The notes under the pieces were generated by a model. It did not search any database. It saw nothing but the letters and a program-made list of their open reading frames with translations, and was not told the origin of the DNA. This document shows, in pieces, positions 1 to 8,161 of a stretch of DNA of 39,279 nucleotides. A program made the position numbers and the translations under genes. Numbering within the stretch: the stretch's first letter is position 1; the number at the start of each line of letters is the position of its first letter. Origin of the DNA: Gemmatimonadaceae bacterium (lineage in GTDB: Bacteria > Gemmatimonadota > Gemmatimonadetes > Gemmatimonadales > Gemmatimonadaceae); contig JANYIN010000135.1 in the NCBI GenBank assembly GCA_025362035.1, forward strand, positions 1-39,279. Direction: 5' to 3'.

Positions 1-1298
1 CGCTCCTCGTCCTTCATCACCATGGACTTCCGCTCGGCGCCGAGCATGACCTTGTCCTTCGCCTCTTCGAGGTCGTCCATGTAGATCTTGTCGTGCCCGC
101 GGCGCACGGCGAGTAACGCGGCCTCGTTCACGAGATTGGCCAGGTCGGCACCCGCCATTCCCGGCGTGCCGCGCGCCAGCGTGGTGATGTCCACGTCCTC
201 GCCCACGGGCTTGTTGCGCAGATGCACCTTGAGGATGCCCTCGCGACCCCGCAGGTCCGGCGCATCCACCACGATCTGCCGGTCGAACCGGCCGGGACGC
301 AGCAGCGCGGGGTCGAGCACGTCCGGACGATTTGTGGCCGCAATGAGGATCACGCCATCGTTGCTCTCGAAACCGTCCATCTCCACCAACAACTGATTCA
401 GTGTCTGTTCGCGTTCGTCGTGTCCACCGCCAAGCCCGGCACCGCGATGCCGCCCGACCGCGTCGATTTCATCGATGAAGATGATGCACGGCGCGTGCGC
501 CTTGCCCTGTTCGAACAGATCGCGAACACGCGAGGCGCCGACCCCCACGAACATCTCGACGAAATCGGAACCCGACATCGAGAAGAAGGGACGCCCCGCC
601 TCACCCGCGACCGCACGGGCCAGCAACGTCTTGCCCGTACCCGGCGGCCCCACCAGCAGGCACCCCTTAGGTAGACGACCGCCCAGCTTCGTGTACTTTT
701 GCGGATCCTTCAGGAACTCGATGATCTCCTCCAGCTCCTGCTTCGCCTCATCCGCACCAGCGACGTCGGCAAACGTGACCTTTGGCGTGTCGCCCGTGAG
801 AAGCTTTGCCTTGGACTTGCCGAACGAAAACGCCTTGTTGCCCCCGGCCTGCATCTGCCGGAAGAGGAACAGGTAGAATCCGACCAGCAGCAGCCATGGC
901 AGAAACGTCACCACCCAGGACATCAGACTTGGCTTGGGATCCTGGGACGTGATCTTGACGCCCTTTGCCGTGAGCCGGTCCACTTCCGCCGACGAGTTGG
1001 CCGCCGGCAGCTGAATCGTGAAGTGCTTGGTGCCCTTGCCACCGAAGGTTCGCGACTCCTTGAAGGTCCCGGCGACGTTCTTGCCGCCCTCGAGCGTGAC
1101 CTCGTCGATGTTGTCAGAGTTGAGCTGCGACAGATACTCGTCGTACCGAATGGGCTGCGCCGAGTCTGTGCGCTGCCCGCTCAACTGGATGAGCGCGACG
1201 GGAATCAGGATGAGAAGGATCCAGAACGAGAGCGTCTTGGAAAAACGCCCCCAGTTGAACCCCTTGTTGCCGTTTTTCGGCGGGATAGGAACAGGCAT
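1..1298 (-). CDS. ftsH: ATP-dependent zinc metalloprotease FtsH (partial, C-terminus outside window)
   Basis: Membrane-anchored AAA+ protease that degrades membrane and short-lived cytosolic proteins. About 432 codons are present from the ATG at 1298. They show a first membrane segment at residues 22-39, a periplasmic FtsH domain, a second membrane segment at about 124-146, Walker A GPPGTGKT at 217-224, Walker B IIFIDEID at 272-279 and the second region of homology ending in RPGRFDR near 334-340. The window ends before the HEXXH zinc site, so the peptidase domain cannot be seen here. The start codon overlaps the hpt stop by one base (TAATG), so translation is probably coupled to hpt. The tilS-hpt-ftsH order is conserved in many bacteria and supports all three calls. 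Confidence 0.97.
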   Translation of the reverse strand, partial: MPVPIPPKNGNKGFNWGRFSKTLSFWILLILIPVALIQLSGQRTDSAQPIRYDEYLSQLNSDNIDEVTLEGGKNVAGTFKESRTFGGKGTKHFTIQLPAANSSAEVDRLTAKGVKITSQDPKPSLMSWVVTFLPWLLLVGFYLFLFRQMQAGGNKAFSFGKSKAKLLTGDTPKVTFADVAGADEAKQELEEIIEFLKDPQKYTKLGGRLPKGCLLVGPPGTGKTLLARAVAGEAGRPFFSMSGSDFVEMFVGVGASRVRDLFEQGKAHAPCIIFIDEIDAVGRHRGAGLGGGHDEREQTLNQLLVEMDGFESNDGVILIAATNRPDVLDPALLRPGRFDRQIVVDAPDLRGREGILKVHLRNKPVGEDVDITTLARGTPGMAGADLANLVNEAALLAVRRGHDKIYMDDLEEAKDKVMLGAERKSMVMKDEE

Positions 1299-1849
1299 TA
1301 CAGCAAGCTCGCGATATATGGCAGATGCCGAAAACTCTCGGCGTGATCCAACCCGTAACCAACCAGAAATTCGTGCGGCGCGTCGTACCCGACAAACCTC
1401 GTTTCGTACTTCAGCTCGTCGGCCATGTGCTTGTGCAGCAAGGCACAGATCTCCAGCGATCGGGGACTCCGTGCTTTCAGTAAGTCCATCAACCGGTTGA
1501 GAGTTCGCCCTGTATCGACGATGTCCTCCACCAGTAGAATGTGTTTGCCTGCCAGTTTCGTTTCCGGATCGTACACCAACCGCACGTTTCCGCTCGATTT
1601 CGTGCCGTCGCCATAGCTTGCCGCCACCAAGAAATCGACATGGAGTGGACGATTGAGCTCACGGACGAGGTCACTGAGGAATATAAAGCTTCCTTTCAGC
1701 AAACCGAGCACGAGCAGATCGCCGTCCGGGTACGCCGCCGTGATTTCGGCCCCCAGCTCCTTGACACGGGCCGATATTTCCGCCGCATCGTACACGATGC
1801 GTTTCAGTGTGCGCCCTTCCAGACGTGGATCAGCGATCGATGCGTTCAC
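1298..1849 (-). CDS. hpt: Hypoxanthine phosphoribosyltransferase
   Basis: Purine salvage enzyme that joins hypoxanthine or guanine to PRPP to make IMP or GMP in the cytosol. The PRPP-binding signature [11 protein letters not shown] lies at residues 107-117, and the family core [10 protein letters not shown] lies upstream at 81-90. The frame is open further upstream into tilS but has no ATG near the expected start. I chose the GTG at 1849, which gives 183 residues, the usual family length, and overlaps the tilS end by 20 bases. A CTG about ten codons further in is an alternative. It ends in a TAATG overlap with ftsH, so the three genes are probably co-transcribed and coupled. Confidence 0.95.
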   Translation of the reverse strand: MNASIADPRLEGRTLKRIVYDAAEISARVKELGAEITAAYPDGDLLVLGLLKGSFIFLSDLVRELNRPLHVDFLVAASYGDGTKSSGNVRLVYDPETKLAGKHILLVEDIVDTGRTLNRLMDLLKARSPRSLEICALLHKHMADELKYETRFVGYDAPHEFLVGYGLDHAESFRHLPYIASLL

Positions 1850-3146
1850 ACACGTAGTGTCGAACCGGCCTGCCGGACCGATCGGTTGCCGCGTCACTGC
1901 GGCGCACTCCCGGAATCCATACGACGTCATCACCCGCCACGACCACCGGCCATCCGGCGCGATCACCGCCCTGCAAACCAACATCAGATAAGTAGCGGGT
2001 CACCCGCCGTCTCGGCTGTCCAGCGGCCGGCGCGAGCCGGTCACCCGCATTCCAGGCACGGATCACGCCGTCTCGGCGCGCAACGATCACCGCTGTCCAC
2101 GGCGATGCAGGCAGCTCACCCTCCCCGACGCGAAAACGGAAACGGCCCCACTCGAGCGTCCCCTCCGTGGGCAGCGATGCCACCGGAGGCGGTAGTGGGT
2201 TCACCCGGCCCAGGACATACGAGTCGCGGGTGGCCTCGAGACACCATCCTCCCGCGAGCGGAATACCCCCCGCACGAGGCTGTCTATTAGTAAACTCGGC
2301 CAGTCGGCGTGTTCCGCGACGGTCGAGCGCGAGGCCGGCACGACCTGCCAACGCAATCCATAGAAGCGCGAGCGAACTCCGATCATAGGCCGACAATTGA
2401 GAGGAGGCGACGACGACGTGGCCGTCCGCGGCAACCTCGGGACGCACATGGCGGTCGATGAACGCGTCGACGTCACCCCTCAGCAGCGCTGACCGCCGGG
2501 CGAGGTCAAGAAGCGAGAGATCGATGACCGGGTCCGCGATGCGCATCGCCGGAAGCAGGTCATGCCGTACCCGATTCCGAAAGTAGTCACGTGAGAGATT
2601 GCTCGGATCGTCAACCCACTCGACACCAGCCGACGCCGCGTAGGCCGCAATGGCATCCCGGCGCAACGCTAGAAAGGGGCGCACCACCGCGCTGTCCGAA
2701 TAGAGTCCCGCAAGGCCGCGTGCACCGCTCCCGCGCATGGCCCGCATCAGGACGGTCTCGATCTGATCGCTTTCCGTGTGCGCGGTGACGACACGGGCGC
2801 GAAGCCGGTCCGCAGCGTCCCGGAGGAAGCTCCACCGCTGTTTGCGCCACGCTGCTTCGCGTCCATCGGGAACCGCGGTCGGTCCGCTCGCCCGCCCGGA
2901 AGCCACGGGCAGGCCGAGGTCGGCGGCGATCCTACGCACGAGTCTCACTGCGATGGTTGCGGCGCGGCCAGTATCGTGATCGAAGGTAGCCACGCCGGCA
3001 ATCCGGCCGCGTGCTGCCTCGTGCATGGCACTCAGGAGCACCATCGAGTCGAGGCCGCCGGAGACAGCGAGCAGAAGCGGCCCATCCGTCTTCCGCGCAG
3101 CCAGTTTTGCCGCCGAGCGGACGGCAAGCTCCGGAGGGTTGGTCAT
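1830..3146 (-). CDS. tilS: tRNA(Ile)-lysidine synthetase TilS
   Basis: Cytosolic enzyme that changes C34 of the CAU-anticodon tRNA(Ile) to lysidine, using ATP and lysine, so that AUA codons are read correctly. The 438-residue product has the N-type ATP-pyrophosphatase PP-loop SGGLDS at residues 29-34 near the N-terminus. The usual HHADDQ-type motif appears here as AHTESDQIET, and RNRVRHDLLP follows. The C-terminal half matches a TilS substrate-binding region and ends close to hpt. The ATG at 3146 fits the family N-terminus. It heads the tilS-hpt-ftsH run, and its upstream region is divergent from a small plus-strand gene. Confidence 0.95.
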   Translation of the reverse strand: MTNPPELAVRSAAKLAARKTDGPLLLAVSGGLDSMVLLSAMHEAARGRIAGVATFDHDTGRAATIAVRLVRRIAADLGLPVASGRASGPTAVPDGREAAWRKQRWSFLRDAADRLRARVVTAHTESDQIETVLMRAMRGSGARGLAGLYSDSAVVRPFLALRRDAIAAYAASAGVEWVDDPSNLSRDYFRNRVRHDLLPAMRIADPVIDLSLLDLARRSALLRGDVDAFIDRHVRPEVAADGHVVVASSQLSAYDRSSLALLWIALAGRAGLALDRRGTRRLAEFTNRQPRAGGIPLAGGWCLEATRDSYVLGRVNPLPPPVASLPTEGTLEWGRFRFRVGEGELPASPWTAVIVARRDGVIRAWNAGDRLAPAAGQPRRRVTRYLSDVGLQGGDRAGWPVVVAGDDVVWIPGVRRSDAATDRSGRPVRHYVCERIDR

Positions 3147-3154
3147 TGCTCGGA

Positions 3155-3160
3155 AATATA
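3155..3160 (-). promoter_or_regulatory. Candidate -10 element upstream of tilS
   Basis: TATATT read on the minus strand sits 8 bases before the tilS ATG. No convincing -35 hexamer lies 16-18 bases upstream. If real, the start of transcription would be almost at the ATG and the message nearly leaderless. The same CTATATT string occurs in the candidate fadL-type promoter near 6616. Confidence 0.25.
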
Positions 3161-3261
3161 GTCAAAGCGTTCATTCCCGTGCACTTATCCACTGGCTCGA
3201 CCTCGATCGCTTCACTATCTTCCCGAGGTCTGGACGAAATCACGGCGACTGGAGCGTTCAC

Positions 3262-3435
3262 TTGGAAACTCACGGCCCGCTCGGCACCCTTTGGGTTGGT
3301 CTCGGTCTTTGCGCTTTTTATATTGCGCTCGTGTGGATCAATACCCTGCTCGGGTTTGTCCTCACACCGCTGTTCATCGTGCCCCTGACATGGTTTCAGG
3401 ACAAGGTCCGAGGCAAGACCCACGCGCGCGGTTGA
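3262..3435 (+). CDS. Small hypothetical membrane protein
   Basis: A 57-residue frame from a TTG start. Its middle is one long hydrophobic stretch or two tight ones (from GTLWVGLGLCAFYIAL to GFVLTPLFIVPLTWF), followed by a short basic tail ending KVRGKTHARG. GGAG at 3251-3254 lies 7 bases before the TTG, and no other plausible start exists in the frame downstream of tilS. A perfect 12-bp terminator follows the stop by 25 bases, which suggests a real transcription unit. The family is not recognised. It may be an inner-membrane accessory protein, but nothing in the sequence shows its job. Confidence 0.55.
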   Translation: METHGPLGTLWVGLGLCAFYIALVWINTLLGFVLTPLFIVPLTWFQDKVRGKTHARG

Positions 3436-3460
3436 CGCCGCGGGGCGCCTTGGTGAATCG

Positions 3461-3502
3461 GTGAGGGACGCGAGCCTCGTGCACGCGTCCCTCACGTTTT
3501 TT
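3461..3502 (+). terminator. Rho-independent terminator after the small membrane protein gene
   Basis: A perfect 12-bp stem (gtgagggacgcg at 3461-3472 and cgcgtccctcac at 3484-3495) with an 11-base loop is followed by gtttttt. It lies just after the small membrane protein gene. The GTG that would give the longest frame of the next gene is the first base of this stem, which argues against that start. Confidence 0.9.
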
Positions 3503-3508
3503 CCTGAC

Positions 3509-6460
3509 GTGCAGAGCGCGCGCGCAACGAGATCACGTTGGCGCGCGCTGGCCGCGCATGCCCTAGCCGTGGTGCTTGCGGTGCTGCTCCGCACTGGAGC
3601 GGCGAACGCGCAAGCGCCTCGTCCCTGGCTCGACTGGCATTCCGTGGAAACCGAGCACTTCGTCCTCCACTTCCCGGAGCAGTACCGCGATTGGACCCTT
3701 GGCCTGGCATCGCGCATCGAAGGTGTGCGCGCACAGGTCCAGAAGGTGGTGGGCTTCGCGCCGGCCACGCGGGTGCACATCGTCGTGGATGATCCCGTGA
3801 ACGATGCCAATGGGACCGCGTTTACCACGCTCGACGCGCCGACGATCGTCCTGTGGCCCACGGCTCCGAGTCCACGCGAGGAGATCGGCAACTACCGCGT
3901 GTGGAGCGAGCTACTGGCCACCCACGAATTCGCTCATGTGGCGCACATGAACCGCCCGTCCAGAAACTGGTGGCGGCGAGTGCTCTGGGATCTTTCACCA
4001 GTGCCGCTTGGCCCGATTGCGGTGAATGCGCCGCGCTGGGCGCTGGAAGGTTACGCGACCTATGTAGAAGGACGAGTGAGCGGCACCGGACGGCCAAACC
4101 ATGCATGGCGTTCGGCGGTCTTGCGCCAGTTCGCGCTCGAAGGACGCTTACCGAGCTACGGAGCGTTGAACGCAACGGGTGGTTGGGAAACGGGCAGCTT
4201 TGCCTATCTTGCCGGCTCCGCCTTTCTGGAGTGGCTCGCGCGGCGCGAGGGCGATTCCAGCGTCACCGCGCTGTGGCGACGCATGACGGCCCGAACCGAC
4301 CGCTCCTTCGACGAGGCCTTTGTCGGCGTCTATGGAAACGGGCCGGGGCAGCTGTACGGACGATTCACCGCGGAGCTCACCGCCGACGCGCTCGCGTTCG
4401 AGCGGACGCTGGCGGGCGCGGCGCTGGTGCCCGGCACGCTAGTGCAGCGCCTGCTGCGCGATACCGGCGATCCGGCCATCTCGCCGGACGGACGCTTCGT
4501 TGCGCTCCTGGTGCGTCGCACGGACAAGCCGAGTCAGCTCACCGTGTGGAAGACCGCCGACGAACCGGACACGCTCATGGCGCGTCGCCGGGAACTGCAG
4601 CGCACTCGGGATCCGGAAGACGTCCCCGATCGATCATTCTATCCCCCTCCGCGACGGGAGGTGATTACGCTTGTTGCCACCGACGGGGCGCCCTACGAAT
4701 CCCCTCGGTGGATGTCGGACAACAAGCACCTGCTCCTTACCCGGCGCATGCCTCTGAGCGACGGAAGCATTCGGCCCGATCTGTTCATGTGGAGCGCCGA
4801 GTTTGGAACGCTTTCGCGGATCACCCACGGCGCCGGCGTGCGCCAAGCCGATCCCACGTCTGATGGCGCGTGGGCCGCGGCCGTTCGTTGCGAACGGGGC
4901 TGGTGCGATCTGGTGCGCGTTGACCTCGCAACCGGAGAGGTCCGCGTGCTTCGCGCGGGCAGCCCGACCCGGAACTACTACCGCCCGCGCGTTTCCCGAC
5001 GCACCGGCGACATCGTCGTGGCCGAACAGAACGGCGACCGCTGGCGCATCGCGCGCGTGCCGGCATCCGGCGGCACGGAGTCGTACGCCGACCCCGACGA
5101 CGGAGTCACCCGATACGACGCGACGTACGATGTGGATGGACGCACGGTCGTCACCACGTCCGAGGCAGGCGGCATCGCCAACCTGGAGCGACTCGATCCG
5201 ATCGATTCGCACGCGACGAGGCTCACGTCCGTGACCGGGGCCGCCGTCGGCGCGGATGTCGCTCCGGATGGAACCGTCTGGTTCCTGTCGCTGACCGCGG
5301 ACGGGTACGATCTCCGGACCATCCTCCCGGACAGCGCATCCGCCGCGCGCGCAGAAAAGGCAACGGAACCACTGCACCTGGCACTGGTGGACTCCTTGTC
5401 GCCGGTCCTCCCGCCGCGGCTCGTCGTCGCGGCCGACGACTCGAGTCGACGACCGCAATTCGCCGCCATTGGCCCCGCGGAGGAATATGGCGCGGGGCCG
5501 TCGCGGTACCGCTGGATTCCTGGTGCGTCAACGGGATACGGCGGTTCGAGCCTATTGCTCGCGCTGGTGCGCAGCGATCCCGTCGGCCGGCTCGGCGTCG
5601 CTGTGGTGGCGACCGCCGGCGCGGCTGCGCTGCCCACGGGCCTTTCCGTGGACATCACGTCTCGATTCTATCGCACCAACCTCTCGGTGAGCGCATGGAC
5701 GTCTCAGGAGGCGCCGTCCCGGATCGCCAGGGACGCCTATGTGGACGGGGTCGACCTTCGTCGCATCGGAACTTCGGTTCAGTTGGAGCGTCACACCGCG
5801 AGCGATGCCGGCGAAATGGTGCGGTCGCTAGCGCTGCTTGAGGAGTGGCAGAATCCAAGCGCCTTCCGAGCCGTCGTGCGGAGTGCCGCGATTGCGACGC
5901 TGAACGTGGTACGTCGTCAGCGCGATGAGGAAACGCGTTTTGAGGAGCATCTGAATACGTTGTTCGAGGGCGGCTCCACGGAAGGCGGCTCCTATGCGCG
6001 ACAGCGGACTACGCTGTTCTTCGGCACGAGCGCGGGCGCCAATCCCCTCTCGACCGTGACGGCCTCGTACGGCAGCATCGGCGGCAGCGGCGGCAGCGAA
6101 GGTGCGCTGCGCGAATCGTTCGTCATCGGTGGAATGGGCTCCCCCCTGATGGATCCGAAATTCGACGCGCGCCGCGTGGACTCTCCGGCCTATCCCCTCG
6201 GCAGCTCGGTGGGCACGTCGTACAGTCTCATTCGGGCCGCGCTTCCCATTCCTCCCGTGGAGTTGTTCTACGCGGAACAGAGCACCGACATGTTCAAGAC
6301 GCCGCTTCGGAGTTACGGGCTCGAAATGCGCCAGCACGTGACCTCCGTCGCCGCGCTCGGAACACCGGAGTTGGATCTCCTTGCCGGATTCGCGCGCGCC
6401 GTCGACGCGCCCGTCAAGGGTGAATGGCGGTACTACCTGACCGTTTCCGTGAGTCCCTGA
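3509..6460 (+). CDS. Large exported metallopeptidase with TolB-like beta-propeller and probable outer-membrane barrel
   Basis: The product has an N-terminal signal (basic n-region, hydrophobic AAHALAVVLAVLL, cleavage near ANAQA). A gluzincin-type peptidase domain follows, with HEFAH at about residues 139-143 and a downstream EGYATYVE that supplies the third zinc ligand near 180. The middle (about 310-620) carries repeated ISPDGRF-like blades of a TolB/WD40 propeller. The last 300 residues are amphipathic, Ser/Gly-rich and strand-like and look like an outer-membrane barrel, although the end (SVSP) lacks the usual terminal aromatic. The longest frame starts at 3461 inside a terminator stem, so I chose the GTG at 3509 (983 residues), which still gives a good signal peptide. 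No clear Shine-Dalgarno is seen. The substrate is unknown. Confidence 0.85.
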   Translation: MQSARATRSRWRALAAHALAVVLAVLLRTGAANAQAPRPWLDWHSVETEHFVLHFPEQYRDWTLGLASRIEGVRAQVQKVVGFAPATRVHIVVDDPVNDANGTAFTTLDAPTIVLWPTAPSPREEIGNYRVWSELLATHEFAHVAHMNRPSRNWWRRVLWDLSPVPLGPIAVNAPRWALEGYATYVEGRVSGTGRPNHAWRSAVLRQFALEGRLPSYGALNATGGWETGSFAYLAGSAFLEWLARREGDSSVTALWRRMTARTDRSFDEAFVGVYGNGPGQLYGRFTAELTADALAFERTLAGAALVPGTLVQRLLRDTGDPAISPDGRFVALLVRRTDKPSQLTVWKTADEPDTLMARRRELQRTRDPEDVPDRSFYPPPRREVITLVATDGAPYESPRWMSDNKHLLLTRRMPLSDGSIRPDLFMWSAEFGTLSRITHGAGVRQADPTSDGAWAAAVRCERGWCDLVRVDLATGEVRVLRAGSPTRNYYRPRVSRRTGDIVVAEQNGDRWRIARVPASGGTESYADPDDGVTRYDATYDVDGRTVVTTSEAGGIANLERLDPIDSHATRLTSVTGAAVGADVAPDGTVWFLSLTADGYDLRTILPDSASAARAEKATEPLHLALVDSLSPVLPPRLVVAADDSSRRPQFAAIGPAEEYGAGPSRYRWIPGASTGYGGSSLLLALVRSDPVGRLGVAVVATAGAAALPTGLSVDITSRFYRTNLSVSAWTSQEAPSRIARDAYVDGVDLRRIGTSVQLERHTASDAGEMVRSLALLEEWQNPSAFRAVVRSAAIATLNVVRRQRDEETRFEEHLNTLFEGGSTEGGSYARQRTTLFFGTSAGANPLSTVTASYGSIGGSGGSEGALRESFVIGGMGSPLMDPKFDARRVDSPAYPLGSSVGTSYSLIRAALPIPPVELFYAEQSTDMFKTPLRSYGLEMRQHVTSVAALGTPELDLLAGFARAVDAPVKGEWRYYLTVSVSP

Positions 6461-6592
6461 TCCTTGTGAGTACCCCTCGGCGCCGGACGCGCGCGAAAGG
6501 CGGCCGGGAGCACGGCGCGGCTGCGCCATCAGGGTGATGCCGAACGGCAATTCGTCGGCAAAACGAAATCTTGTCCGCGTTTGTCCATGGTA

Positions 6593-6622
6593 GCGACAAA
6601 TGCCTGTCAGTCGCTCTATATT
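6593..6622 (+). promoter_or_regulatory. Candidate promoter for the FadL-type porin / lipase operon
   Basis: gcgaca at 6593-6598 matches four of six bases of TTGACA. It lies 18 bases before TATATT at 6617-6622. The gene start is at 6743, which implies an untranslated leader of about 115 bases. The 282 bases from 6461 to 6742 hold no other gene that I can see. Confidence 0.4.
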
Positions 6623-6742
6623 AGCCCCATTCGGCTTCTCATCGCACCAATCTTGACGGTTCGCCCCTTCGTTTGCCGTGATTCATTCCGGCACTCGCCC
6701 GCGCGGTCTCTCCGTGTAAGCTCGCCCTTCAGGAGGATGCCC

Positions 6743-8140
6743 ATGATGTTTCACCGTGGTTCGCAGTACACTCTCGCTCTTGCCGCGCTCGTGATTCCGA
6801 CGATCGCCGGCGCGCAGGGATTTGGCCTGAACGAAATCGGCGCGTGCGCCGTCGCTCGCGGCTTCGCCGTTACAAGCGCTCCCTGCGAGGACGCTTCCAG
6901 CATCTATTGGAACCCTGCTGCCATGCCAGCAAAGCAGGGTCTGAGTGTGCTGCTGGGCGCCGCCTCCATCAAGATCGATGGCGACTTCACTCGCGACACA
7001 ACACTTCGCCGATACGCGGCCACGCCTCCCACGGCGTACGTCCCCCATCTCTTCCTGAATTACGGAATGGGTGACTTTGCCTACGGGATTGGCGCGTACG
7101 TGCCATACGGTCTCACGTCGCAGTGGGGCGACGACTTTCCAGGACGGTTCGCCGCAAAGAAGGCGTCGCTCCAGACCGTTTACGTGCAGCCCAACATCTC
7201 GTATCGCATCAACAGCGATTGGTCCATTGGGGGCGGCCCTGTCATCGGTCATTCCACGGTGGAGCTGATTCAGGCGTTGGATCTGTCCAGTCAATTCGCG
7301 CAGGCCGGCGTGACGTTCGGCAATCTCGGCATTCCGAAGTACACCGAATTCGCCCGGGCGCGGCTAAAGGGTTCCGCGATGGCGTACGGCGTGAATCTCG
7401 GGATTCACGGTAGGCTGTCGCCCACGCTTCAGCTGGGCATTCGATTCCTGTCGCAACTGTCCTTCGACTACAACGACGCGGACGCCACGTTCACTCCGAC
7501 GCCGACAGGGCTCGTCATCGCCAATGCAGGACCTCCGTTCCAGGTTGCGCCCGGAACTCCCGTTGATGCGCTCGTGGCCGGGCAGTTTGTCGGATCCGGC
7601 GCGCTCGTCGGCCAGAAGGTGGGCACGCAGATCAGACACCCCGCGCAGGTTCAGGTGGGTCTGGGGTACACGGGCTTCGAGAACACCACCCTCACGGCCG
7701 AATACGACTACGTCGGCTGGCGGTCGTTCCAGAGCCTGCCGGTAAACTTCCAGGGGCCCGCACAAACCAGCTCGAGAGTGCTGGAGGAAGACTACAATAA
7801 CACGTCCGCCATTCGCCTGGGCGTGGAGCACCGATTGTCGCCCGGCGGCGTAGCGTTGCGGGCCGGGTTCGCGGCGAATTCGTCTGCGGCTCCTCCGGAG
7901 ACCGTCACGCCGCTGCTCCCCGAAATGGACCGGGAGACGGGCTCGTTCGGCGCGTACATCCCGCTCATGGGCAGCTTCGGACTGGACGCCGCGTACTCGC
8001 ACGTGTTCACGCCTGGCTCGCGCGGCCGCATCGACGAGCGCGTCACCGGCAGCTCGCAAGCGGCTGCACTGGCGCTGAACAACGGCGCTTATGTGCTCAA
8101 GGCAAACATTGTGACGCTCAGTCTCAAGCTCACCTACTAA
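6743..8140 (+). CDS. FadL/OmpP1-family outer-membrane transport protein
   Basis: Outer-membrane beta-barrel of the FadL/TodX family (Toluene_X), which lets long-chain fatty acids or other hydrophobic compounds across the outer membrane. After a signal peptide ending AGAQ, the mature N-terminus GFGLNEIGA and the DASSIYWNPAAM segment are typical of the family hatch region. The rest is strand-rich and ends VTLSLKLTY, a standard barrel C-terminus with a final aromatic. The frame is open back to 6581, but AGGAGG at 6731-6736 places the start at the ATG at 6743 or 6746. The product is 465 residues. The lipase lipoprotein follows after 21 bases, so the two probably act together on a hydrophobic substrate. 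Confidence 0.92.
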   Translation: MMFHRGSQYTLALAALVIPTIAGAQGFGLNEIGACAVARGFAVTSAPCEDASSIYWNPAAMPAKQGLSVLLGAASIKIDGDFTRDTTLRRYAATPPTAYVPHLFLNYGMGDFAYGIGAYVPYGLTSQWGDDFPGRFAAKKASLQTVYVQPNISYRINSDWSIGGGPVIGHSTVELIQALDLSSQFAQAGVTFGNLGIPKYTEFARARLKGSAMAYGVNLGIHGRLSPTLQLGIRFLSQLSFDYNDADATFTPTPTGLVIANAGPPFQVAPGTPVDALVAGQFVGSGALVGQKVGTQIRHPAQVQVGLGYTGFENTTLTAEYDYVGWRSFQSLPVNFQGPAQTSSRVLEEDYNNTSAIRLGVEHRLSPGGVALRAGFAANSSAAPPETVTPLLPEMDRETGSFGAYIPLMGSFGLDAAYSHVFTPGSRGRIDERVTGSSQAAALALNNGAYVLKANIVTLSLKLTY

Positions 8141-8161
8141 CCCGCGCCCGGAGAAATCAGG

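Noticed and set aside
2932..3891. Minus-strand frame of about 319 codons over the tilS start and the peptidase gene
   Set aside because: It crosses a terminator, the small membrane gene and the peptidase signal region in antisense; no domain.
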